23,698 nt of DNA from contig KN882267.1 of assembly GCA_000934455.1 (NCBI GenBank), positions 251,594 to 275,291 of the forward strand. Direction: 5' to 3'. The notes under the pieces were generated by a model that did not search any database, was not told where the DNA came from, and worked only from the letters and a program-made list of their open reading frames with translations. Shown piece after piece: positions 1 to 8,775 of the stretch. Source of the DNA: Apostichopus parvimensis. Its lineage: Eukaryota; Echinodermata; Holothuroidea; Aspidochirotida; Stichopodidae. The position numbers were made by a program, and so were the translations under genes. Within the stretch, counting starts at the first letter, position 1; every line of letters starts with the position of its first letter.

Positions 1-231
1 ATTATGCCAAATCAATACACTGAAGATAAATTAGATATATAAATAGAATCGAAGGGTACATGAGATAAAACAATATTCACAAAACACGTTAAATTGAAAA
101 TTTGACATGTCCCCCAATATTTTAGGGGGATATAGTATCTAATACCCCCCCCCCCCCCCAATATTTGATGGCATAGTTTTTTTTTAGCATATTTTTTGAA
201 TTTTTTTTATGATATCGCTAGTAATTTCAAA
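1..231. other. AT-rich intergenic DNA with a C15 run
   Basis: No gene is seen here. The stretch is AT-rich and holds two copies of a small module made of a C run followed by AATATTT, near 111 and at 145-167. The second has 15 consecutive C (145-159). The same module recurs near 811 and 870, so this is probably debris of an interspersed repeat family, not unique sequence. Confidence 0.5.
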
Positions 232-235
232 ATAG

Positions 236-400
236 AAAATGCTTAGATGCAACTTACAAGGCCTGGGAAGTGCCATTTCCAGCGATCTGGGAGGCCACAA
301 TTATCTTTTGAGCTTCGCGCCAACTTATAGTGGCGCTACGCTTAGATGGTCTGCCTACAAGCTGCGCCCCTCCCTTGGCAAATCCCTCGCCTGTCTAACC
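236..400 (+). repeat. Dispersed GC-richer repeat, copy 1
   Basis: This block shares the core AAGTGCCATTTCC, a following 'atctggga' and a later 'gccaa...tggcgct.cgctt' segment with 684-830, 3537-3690 and 8610-8775. Sequence just upstream also matches the last copy (AATGNTTA..GCAACT.ACAAGNCCTGGG). Short open frames in it are byproducts of the GC-richer composition and are not shared in frame between copies. The class is unknown: it could be a SINE or a LINE 3' end, but I see no tRNA head, poly-A tail or clean target duplication. Confidence 0.6.
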
Positions 401-683
401 GTGTCAAAATTTGTTACTTTATATGACCGAAAGTAGTTTTTACTTTTTGTCGAAATGAATGGCTAGACAAATAATGGGTTAAAAACCTTGAAAAGTGGGG
501 CTGACGGGTATTGTGGGGCGTTACGTAAAACCAACAAAAGCAATGATCCACAGGAGATGCGATGAGGTCGAACATGATGTGTGAGTGGTGACAATCTTGA
601 AAAAGGTTATGAATGAAAAAAAAAAACTATTGGGAAAAAATTGGTTCTCAGGCAAAAGTGTACATCTGGTTGGTCATTTTCAA
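401..683. other. Spacer between repeat copies 1 and 2
   Basis: AT-rich spacer with no gene or recognisable motif. It holds an A-rich run near 615-640. Short frames here lack support. Confidence 0.4.
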
Positions 684-832
684 GCCCGAGAAGTGCCATT
701 TCCGGTGATCTGGGGAGCTATCAAAACCAGAAATTTTCTTGTACGCTGCGCGCCAACCAATGGTGGCGCTCCGCTTTGATAGTAATTCGCCTGCACCCAA
801 GCAAATGTCTCCCCCCCCCCCAATATTTGAAA
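684..832 (+). repeat. Dispersed repeat, copy 2, ending in C11-AATATTT
   Basis: Second copy of the family, in the same orientation as copy 1: GAAGTGCCATTTCC, then 'atctgggga', then 'tgcgcgccaacca.tggtggcgctccgctt'. After about 30 bases it runs into 11 consecutive C (811-821) followed by AATATTTGA. The module pair 'repeat core plus poly-C/AATATTT' suggests the C run belongs to the element. Another AATATTTG lies near 878. Confidence 0.6.
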
Positions 833-904
833 CAAATCGCCGCCTCTGATCATAGAGAACATTAAAACAAACACCTCTCTCAATATTTGTAGTTTCGTGG
901 ACTT

Positions 905-3152
905 ACACGTTCTTCTATATTTGTTAAACGGGACATAACATAACGTTAGAGGAAAGGCATGATTCGGTTATTAACTAAAACGGGTGGTTGTACTAAAGGT
1001 CTGCAGTACTCAAGACCTATACAGAAACAGGAAGAACAGAAAAAAGCCAAGATAATAATGGCTTTTTGCTAATAGAATGTCAAGCATAACAGAGAAACAT
1101 ATCATTGAGTAATCATAAAAATGAAAATGCTCCCCTACATTAAGCCCAATAGTAGCTGCCGGGATCGTAGAAAAGAATGGTTTGTAGGAGCAAAGACAGA
1201 TGCTGATTTCCTTCCTTTGCCAGTAGGGAAACAGTTGTGCATATATACGTATACCTACAAGCCGGGAATTGGAAAGCTGCAATTACTGGCGATTGGACGG
1301 GAGAACAGCCTTGGTATGAGAACAAACCGCTGGTGAGTGCTGTTCTTTTAGTTATTTACTACCAGTCCGACACTTGTTGTGGAATTTAAATTCACGGATT
1401 TTAAAGTCAACGTTTGAACTATGTTTAAAAGGGCAACTCACACGAACGTCTCGTATGGACACATTTGGGGAAAATGTTCACGTCGATTGTCTCTCCAGTA
1501 GCATTACTGTACACACTAATAACTCATTGTCAATGCATGTCTCTGGATATAAGCTTATCTTCCCCATGAGATGGAAACGACAGTATTGGATTAGAGACTT
1601 GAATTATGTATTATTGACACTGTCCGCAATGTATAATTAAATTGGTCACGGCAAGGACAATGTATTACCATATTATCACATCAAAACCTCCTTTTCCCTC
1701 CCCCTCCCCCTGCCGGGAAGTTTTTAGTATGGTCAGATTTTTCAAATTTGGTAAAAATCCGAGTCTCACAATAGAAAAAAATTGTGTTCACTTTGCCTTT
1801 GCAATGGATTACAGGAACATTTTATCGACAAATTAAGTAACAGTTTGTGTCCATAGTTATTATATATATTTCTCTGACCACACCATGTAATATTCACTCC
1901 TATTATAATAATTTCAATCTATCTAACTGTGGCTATGGTCGTTTTATGGTGGGTATATAGTGCCATACTAGCGAGTGAGAAATGATGTCAGAAATAAACC
2001 GCCAATTGCTATTCTACAACTATTCCCTAAACAGATGAATTTGATTCTATTATTTCAAATAACCGTAAATACTAGTTCCAATCGGTACTTTGCAGGTTGT
2101 AGAATTTGATTGTTCAATTTAGCACATTCAGACGATAAAGCACTCCTCAAGCTGGTCATGCAACACACCAGGAATATCATTTGCAAATCACTGCAAAAAT
2201 GTTGTAATATCGCTTTGTCAAAAAGCCAACAATTTCTTGCAAATATATTGATATAATAGGGTCTAATCCAGGCCCGCTGCCCTTTTTTCCGAAAATAAAT
2301 CGTGTTTTTTTTATAGTAAGACAATGAGGGTAATACGTTAAGCTATATATTTTGCTTTGTAGGGTTGGGTGAAGTATTTCCTTGGATTTTAGTAGTTATA
2401 TAACACTGACTTAAGCTCACATTCAACACCAAACTTACAACTTTTTGCGCGTAGTAGGCTTTAGTGGGCTTTCTTGACCAGATTCCCTCGATGTAAAAAT
2501 GTAAGAAATGGTTGACTTTCACATCAACTTTCACATCAAGTGATTGCTACCTACCCCATACAGTCATGTGAATTTGCACTAATGTGTGTGTGCCTATCCG
2601 AAACAGATTTTGTGCATCGATAAATGTCCAAAATTTTTGCTTACATTCAACATTTCAGTTTTGTTAAATATTTGAAATCTTTTGCACCATTTTGCATCTA
2701 AGGACCCCGTAATTTAACAAATATTAACCCTTCCTCCCCCCCCCAAAAAAAACAAATTTGTTTTCGTTGGGAATGGAATGTCTTTCGCCCCCCCCCCCAA
2801 TAATTGGACAATAATCGTAATACCTTGTTTACGAGAAATATTTCCAATGACACACTTGATCTTATCTGTGTATAGGGATTATAAGTGCATCACGTTGCAC
2901 CATTTGACGTATAAAAGTGCCAAATTTATCGGAGGATTCACCCCGAACCCCCTAAATAACTCGAACCACCGGCGCATGCCCTTCCTGTATCTTTTTTGTT
3001 TGTTTACTTCATTAACCACATATCAGGGCCTTTTTTGACATACTAACGAGGGGGCCGTGACACCACCCACCTCCGCCCCCCCCCCCATAGTCTACTACAC
3101 GGCCTACCAATTCATCTCTTTAGGTACCCACACTAGGTCCCTTTTTGAGATG
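905..3152. other. Intergenic DNA without a recognised gene
   Basis: About 2.2 kb of AT-rich DNA. I examined open frames of 60-90 codons on both strands. None has a recognisable domain, a good start context or splice-supported continuation. The stretch has C runs at about 2738, 2789 and 3074 and a pyrimidine-rich segment at about 1693-1712. The segment around 2930-3110 is GC-richer and looks like decayed repeat sequence. Confidence 0.45.
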
Positions 3153-3179
3153 TAACACAAATATTAATAACACAAACTT

Positions 3180-3249
3180 AACAATTTACACCTAAATTAC
3201 CCAGCATATAGGCTAACAATGTACACCTTAATTACACAGCATATAGGCT
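3180..3249. repeat. 35-bp direct doublet
   Basis: Two adjacent 35-base units share ACAATNTACACC and CAGCATATAGGCT and differ at a few positions. The same doublet is in unit 2 at 8212-8281, so it predates the large duplication. Confidence 0.8.
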
Positions 3250-3536
3250 TCTAACAGAATGATCTAGCGTGCTTTTATATATGTGTATTGACGTAGCAAC
3301 TATTGTATACGTACAAGTACACTGCTAGTTGCAGTTAACAATAATTTGAGCCTGTCATGGATTTGTATCCATGTCACGTGAGTATTTTTCAAAATATAAT
3401 TACCTCAAATTACATGTGTAAAACATTAAATATAAAAGTCATATACTTCCCCTAATCACTTCTTTCCCCTTCAATTCCCCCCCCCCCCACCCACCTCTTT
3501 TTTAGTGCAAAATTCTAAAACATGAGATCTCAACAT

Positions 3537-3690
3537 AAAGAATGTGGGAATTGCCATTTCCACTGTCTGGGAGGCAAACTTTGGCAAGAATCGTCTTGCT
3601 CCGCTACGAGCCAAATGATGGTGACGCTCCTCTTCAATAGTAATCGTGACAAATCCGTCCCTCAGAACAACTTGGGTCCCCCTTTTCAAA
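3537..3690 (+). repeat. Dispersed repeat, copy 3 (inside unit 1)
   Basis: Third copy of the family, with the core TTGCCATTTCC, 'tctgggaggcaaa', 'cttgctccgct.cgagccaaat' and 'gacgctcctctt'. A C-rich tract (about 3477-3489) lies just before it, as with other copies. Its counterpart in unit 2 is at 8610-8775. Confidence 0.6.
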
Positions 3691-5509
3691 AATCCTAATT
3701 TTAAGTTCAAAGAATTTTAAACCTGCATGTCCATTTTACTAAATTTATGGGATTAATACCAAAATATGAAAAGAGACCGAACAACGAATCCAATTCATTA
3801 ATAACTCACTCATTTACCTTCCCGTGGTTAACAAATCTAGGAGTGTTTCTAGCTTGATTAATTGTAATTTTATTTCCATATTATGTAAATATCCAAGTCT
3901 ATATTCCCATTGTAAAGTGTACACCACGAGTCATTGCTACACATCATTACCGATATCATATTCCTACCTTTATGTATTTGATATAGTGATTTATTGTAAC
4001 ATATTGACACGATCAACGTCACTCATATATTTACCAGATATTTCTCATTGCGCTTCTGCGCTCGATACATATCTTTGTTTGTGAAATCAACGTTTTACAG
4101 TAATATAAATAATTGATTTCTCCATGACAAATATAAGGTGTGTCTTAACTACAAATACATTGAGTTAAAACAGATATCCGTAGTCAAGTGGTTATCCCTT
4201 ATAACATCATCTGTGAAAATACTATATCCCTCTACCCTAGTTACTAAGCGACTCAATGGAAGACAGGTGACAACGTGCATTTGTAAACTACGTTTAAATC
4301 AAACTATAGCGTAAACTAATTTACATGAAACTGTGATTCAACGACATGGTATATAGTTGAACACAACATGAACACAAATACTGGATAAACAGAAGTGATA
4401 AATTGAATATGATACAAAAACACATCATAATGAAGTTGGAAGAACGTTGTGACTCACCCGGAATGCTTCAAGTTTCTAGAGTACTACCCTATGCATTTGA
4501 TACACGGTACTGCACGCTTATCTCTCTCAGGTACAGTACATCCGACCTGCTTTGTCAAAGTCGTGCACTTCATTTTAACTATTCTTCCATTCCATGCGAA
4601 ATATCTGATAATAATCATCATATATATTTAATGTGACCATGTTTCAGCAACTTGATATTTCAAAGTGCTGTAATATGTGTAACAATACCATCACATTACT
4701 ACAATTGTCGACCTTTAAAACCGTACGACCTTTTCGGTCTAAGTGGCCGATACCACTCGGAATAATAAATGTCATTATGTTCTCAGAAAAATAAGAGAGT
4801 AAAACGTGAAACTATTCCAAGCACCAAGCATGGTTGTAGTGTATTGCGTTATCTAATACACATGTTGTAATAAAAAAAGCATATGCTACTGTACGTATAC
4901 GGGACGAACAACGTGTCTGAAGTCCTGAAATCGACAAGAGTGATTTACATTGGCATCTGGCATTGTCTTGTAATCTCATTGAAGCAATTGAGCACACTAT
5001 GATGAATGATGAACGATAATCTTAAATACATATTGTGCAACCATGTGACATTTGGCCTGTCGATTGTCTCGTTCTTCCAAAGGCGGCGGAAAAGGTTGCA
5101 ATCCTGAGTCGGTACGGTGGCATAAATCAAGGAACGTATGGAGATGTGTGACATTTATTTGAGAGAAACCACAAAGTTACCTCCAAACAATTCGAGACAA
5201 CATATTCTCTGTTCATTCTGTATCACAAATTCCAGTATTGAAATGTGTTTTACAAAAGAGAACTTGTTAATTGTATTGACATTTTCAACAAAGTGGCATA
5301 TCATAATTAAAAAAATGGGCTTTTCAACAAATGTATACAATCTAAAACGGGTAATTGCTTTTAATAATGAGCATTTCTTATTACGAAGAGGAGCACTTTG
5401 CGTGTTTTACTTGAATTTTTATCAAATTATCGTTACAATTGTACCCACCCCCCTTCTCTCCAAAGCTGTAAGTGATCTAACATTTTTTTTTAATGGTACC
5501 TGGTTTTCT

Positions 5510-5697
5510 GGTTCTAGGACAAAATCCCCCCCGGACAAAATCCCCCAAACAAAATCCCCAAACAAAATCCCCCCGGACAAAATCCCCCCAGCCAAAATCC
5601 CCCCTGGACAAAATCCCCTCAGCCAAAATCCCCCCGACCAAAATCCCCCAAACCAAAATCCCCCCGGACAAGATCCCCCCAGACAATATCCCCCTGA
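5510..5697 (+). repeat. Left inverted arm: 15-bp subrepeats
   Basis: About 12 tandem units of the pattern CAAAATCCCCCCGGA, with variants in the GGA/GCC/AAC part and C runs of 4 to 7. The last two units are diverged. The arm is the inverted counterpart of 6615-6749. The opposite strand is a series of G runs, so it could form G-quadruplexes. An open frame rich in Pro, Lys and Gln through this arm only reflects the repeat. Confidence 0.9.
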
Positions 5698-5740
5698 CCC
5701 ATACAAAGCCTGCCTGCAACAACCAGGGATGGCCCAGGTG

Positions 5741-6545
5741 TGACAGTCAAGGCATGGGTCATTGCACTGGTTAGGGTACCGGTCAGGGGATTGGTCAGGG
5801 TACCAGTCAGGGTACCAGTGAGGGTACTGGCGAGCGTAACTGTGAGGGCTCCTGTAAGGGTACCTGTGAGGGTACCGGTCAAGGTAATGGTCATGTGACT
5901 GTTCAGGGTACCGGTCATCATACTGGTCGCTGTACCGGTCAGGGTTCCACTCAGTGTACTGGTTAGGGTACTGGTCAGGATACCAGTCAGGATACTGGTC
6001 AGTGTACCGGTCAGGGGACTGGTCGGCAGATCAGTGAGGGTAATTGTGAGGCTACCTGTTAGTGTGACATTCAAGGGACCGGTCAAGGTACTGGTCAAAG
6101 TACTGGTCATTGTACCAGTACTAGTAAGGGTATGTGTCAGAGTACGTGTCAGGGTACGTGTCAGGGTGCCTTTCAGGGTGCCTTTCAGGATACCGGTTGG
6201 GATACCGGTCGGGGTACCGGTCGAGGTACCGGTTGAGGTACCGGCCGGGGTACGGGCCGGGGTACGAGCTAAGGTACTGGTCAGGGAGCCATTGGGAGTA
6301 CCTGTGGGGGTACCACTGAGAGTACCAGTGGGGGTACCGGTGGGGGTACCGGTGGGGGTAACTGTCAGGCTAACTATTAGGGTACCGGTCGGGGTACTTG
6401 TCAGGGTACTGGTCCGGGAACCACTGAGAGTACCACTGAGAGTACCAGTGGGGGTACCGGTGGGGGGGGGGAACTGGTGGAGGTACCGGTGCTGGTACCG
6501 GTGGGGGTACCAGATGACGGTACCGGATGACGGTACCGGGGACCG
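5741..6545 (+). repeat. 12-bp minisatellite core (GGTCAGGGTACC-like)
   Basis: About 65 diverged tandem units of GGTCAGGGTACC or GGTCAGGGTACCG-phased variants. GGTACC and ACCGGT palindromes appear throughout. Because 12 is a multiple of 3, several frames stay open on both strands, giving Val-Pro-Val-Gly or Thr-Gly-Thr-Leu-Thr strings of 160-185 codons. These are not credible genes: there is no non-repeat part, and unit 2 lacks the whole array. Units toward the right end (about 6300-6500) are GC-richer and more alike, which suggests recent local expansion there. Confidence 0.9.
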
Positions 6546-6614
6546 GGGTGACCAGGGGGATCGGGGGGACCGGGATGACGCATTTTTTTAAAGAATTGAT
6601 GGGATTTTTTGATA

Positions 6615-6749
6615 GCTTGGGAGGATTTTGTCCTGGGGGGATATTGGCTCGGGGGGATTTTGTCCAGGGGGATTTTGGCTCGGGGGGTTTTGTTTCGGGG
6701 GGGGGGTTTCCTAGGGGGATTTTGTCCGGGGGGATTTTGTCCTGTCACC
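6615..6749 (-). repeat. Right inverted arm: 15-bp subrepeats
   Basis: About 8 units of GATTTTGTCCGGGGG-like sequence, the reverse complement of the left-arm unit, including a GATTTTGGCTC variant that mirrors GCCAAAATC units on the left. One unit has an extended G run. The outermost part reads GATTTTGTCCTGTCACC and pairs with the left end apart from three bases near the tip. Confidence 0.88.
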
Positions 6750-7172
6750 GGTTTTCTATGAGAGCAGACAAAGTAAATAACAGAACAAAGTTCACAATAC
6801 TTGTTGCTATCTTCGTGTAGTGTACATAAATTCAGTGAAACCAATTTGCACAAGGATATGATGAAGTACGTAAATAGTCAACAGGGAAAATCAACCAATC
6901 AGTGACAAGCATAGAAGGTCAAGTCTCTGGTAGTATTTACGTAAAGTAAAGATCAAACAATCAGCTTTTATATAGAAATAGTATTAGACCAGAGTACACT
7001 GTGTACGACGATGTACACCACAATAACGTAACCTTTATAATATCTGCTTTACCGTACACATCTCAAGTATGGGGGTTATTGTCATAAAAGGTGACCATTA
7101 TTAACTAGAAATTGGGTGGAAAAGACAGATAAGGGTCATCCATTTTCACTCTTTATATTGCATTTAAATAAA

Positions 7173-8017
7173 TTCATCAAACATTGTTCATCTTTGACAT
7201 CCTATTTTCTACTTGCTCCCATTTCACGGTCTTGATACTCGCGTTTGTCTTCTTGAGAGGATTCATAGTCACTTAATATATCATATCAGACCAAACGAGA
7301 GAAGACGGGGTGAGTGTAGTCATGGGCCACGCAATCCCTTTGCGGTCAGGGGAAGATATGGAGGAGCTGGGAAAATATGGGATATATAAACTGTGCAAAG
7401 ATGGTGTCGGGTAACATAATTAACTAGCCGTGTTGTCTCTGGACGCTCCTGCATCCAATCGAAATATTATTCTCGGTGATTTCAAGTGATTTAAATAGTC
7501 ATTTGTAAACATCTCAACCCATTCATAATTGGAGGAATCACTGACGTCTGTACCATAACGGAGTTCCTTCGTTCATAGAAATCCTGGTTTGGTAAAGTAA
7601 ATCAACAACGGAAAACTTAGTGGGAAAATAAGAGCAATTTTAATTGAACAAAATATGTTATTTTATTTATTTCATTAATGTACGAAATTCGAACCACGGA
7701 CTCTTTGTGATCCTATAACAATACGTCTTCGATCTCTCTTGAGCTCATTATGTCTTCTCTCTTTTCATATTTATTTCTTAAATAAACATTATTTTTCGTA
7801 AAGGAATCTGTCGTTTTCTTGTCAATGATATTAACTGTTAGCCATCACAACGTGTACGTTATGTACCCAATTTGCATGATATACAGGCCATCACGTGAAA
7901 AAAGACAGCAGGAGATTCCAATATGTGCGTGTTTAGATATGCACATGAGAGAAGTGCACACTGTACACGTACAGCATGTACTTTGAACGGCTTATATGAC
8001 AGAATAAACAGAACCAG
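7173..8017. other. Block present only in unit 1
   Basis: On its left, CATTTAAATAAATTC is shared with unit 2 near 10991; on its right, AAATATCAGATATGAATTG is shared near 11012. Unit 2 joins these directly with a few bases between. I see no clear terminal repeats or target duplication, so a deletion from unit 2 is as likely as an insertion into unit 1. It contains a weak tRNA-like stretch (7682-7750) and a 31-codon frame starting at the ATG at 7322, which I do not recognise. Confidence 0.6.
7682..7750 (-). repeat. Possible tRNA-derived SINE head, decayed
   Basis: Read on the minus strand, GAGCTCAAGAGAG resembles an RNA polymerase III A box and, about 45 bases later, GTGGTTCGAATTTCG resembles a B box (GGTTCGAANCC). 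The spacing suits a tRNA. The D-arm and T-arm stems pair poorly, so this is not a functional tRNA gene. A relic of a tRNA-derived SINE or tRNA pseudogene is the best guess, and chance is possible. Confidence 0.3.
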
Positions 8018-8211
8018 GCATAAATATCAGATATGAATTGTATGATCAAATAAAGACTTTGATTGTGTAAACTCATAAACCATGAACTTTGGAATCAGTT
8101 ACAATTATATACTGAAGCCTGCAAGATCTACTTAGCGTTCAGGTTCGAATATTAGGACATCACGTGATATGCAAGGCGCCATCATAACACAAATATTAAT
8201 AACACAGACTT

Positions 8212-8281
8212 AACAATTTACACCTAAATTACACAGCATATAGGCTAACAATGTACACCTAAATTACACAACATATAGGCT
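8212..8281. repeat. 35-bp direct doublet (unit 2 copy)
   Basis: Counterpart of the doublet at 3180-3249, again two adjacent 35-base units with few differences between them. Confidence 0.8.
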
Positions 8282-8609
8282 ACGGCTTCCGAAATAATGA
8301 TCTAGCGAGCTTTTATATATGTTTATTGACGTAGCAATTATTGTATACCTACAAGTACACCGCTAGTTGCAGTTGACACTAGTTTGGGCTTAGCCAAGAC
8401 CACATGTCATGGATTTATATCCATGTCACGTGAGTACTTTTCAAAATATGATTACTTTAAATTACATGTGTAAAACATTGAATATAAAGTAAAGTCTTAT
8501 TCTTCCCCTACAAAGTGAATTTTAATCACTCTTTTCCACTTCAATTTTACCCCACCCCCCGACCTTTTTTTAGTGCAAATTTCTAAAACATAAGATCTCA
8601 ACATAAAGA

Positions 8610-8775
8610 ATGTTAAAAAGCAACTAACAAGACCTGGGCACTGCCATTTCCACCAATCTGGGAGGCAAAATTTTGCAAGAATCGTCTTGCTCCGCTGCGA
8701 GCCAAATGTAGGTGACACTCCTCTTCAATAGTAATCGTGACAAATCCGTCCCTCAGAACAACTTGGGTCCCCCTT
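8610..8775 (+). repeat. Dispersed repeat, copy 4 (inside unit 2)
   Basis: Counterpart of copy 3. It preserves a leading part that copy 3 has lost, GCAACTAACAAGACCTGGGC, which matches GCAACTTACAAGGCCTGGGA in copy 1. This shows that the family's left part extends at least 30 bases before the GCCATTTCC core. Confidence 0.6.

Larger units (their letters stand above)
5510..6749. mobile_element. Foldback-like non-autonomous DNA transposon, 1240 bp
   Basis: The element sits inside unit 1 between two copies of GGTTTTCT (5502-5509 and 6750-6757), an 8-bp target duplication. Unit 2 has the uninterrupted site near 10582. The left end starts GGTTCTAGGACAAAATCCCC; the complement of the right end starts GGTGACAGGACAAAATCCCC. 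Each inverted arm is an array of ~15-bp subrepeats: about 12 units on the left and about 8 on the right. Between the arms is a 12-bp minisatellite core. It encodes no transposase. Long inverted arms built of short tandem repeats define foldback elements (Drosophila FB, sea-urchin TU). From memory, TU elements also use 15-bp arm repeats and 8-bp target duplications, but I cannot confirm membership. Confidence 0.85.
3153..8183 (+). repeat. Large direct tandem duplication, unit 1
   Basis: Unit 1 begins at TAACACAAATATTAATAACA and ends at ATGCAAGGCGCCATC; the next unit starts two bases later. Most of it aligns collinearly with unit 2 (8185-11171). By eye identity is about 88-95%, varying along the length, with many small indels. 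It is about 2 kb longer than unit 2 because it carries a foldback-like element (5510-6749) and an ~845-bp block (7173-8017) that unit 2 lacks. It contains one copy of the dispersed repeat and a 35-bp doublet near its start. No protein-coding gene in it is convincing. Matching short frames in the two units differ almost only by amino-acid-changing substitutions. Confidence 0.9.

Noticed and set aside
1010-1336. Overlapping 60-90 codon frames on both strands
   Set aside because: No recognisable domain, no splice-supported continuation, and ordinary for AT-rich intergenic DNA.
4403-4636. 77-codon frame found in both tandem units (also 9521-9727)
   Set aside because: Differences between the two copies almost all change the amino acid, so there is no sign of protein constraint. 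It is shared because the DNA is duplicated.
5138-5743. 201-codon frame ending in Pro-rich repeats
   Set aside because: It runs from unit DNA through the left arm of the foldback element. The matching frame in unit 2 (10094-10330) is disrupted, and the repeat tail comes only from the insertion.
6034-6591. 185-codon plus-strand frame with Val-Pro-Val-Gly repeats, and the opposite 163-codon Thr-rich frame (5619-6110)
   Set aside because: Both are by-products of the 12-bp minisatellite in the foldback element. They have no unique part or splice signals, and they are absent from unit 2.
7322-7414. 30-residue frame (M-G-H-A-I-P-L-R-S-G-E-D start) with slightly higher GC
   Set aside because: Too short, with no recognised similarity, and the block is missing from unit 2. 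It could be a piece of an old element but cannot be supported.
7682-7750. Functional tRNA gene on the minus strand
   Set aside because: A-box and B-box-like strings are present, but the D and T stems do not pair well and no acceptor stem is seen. Kept only as a possible SINE relic.
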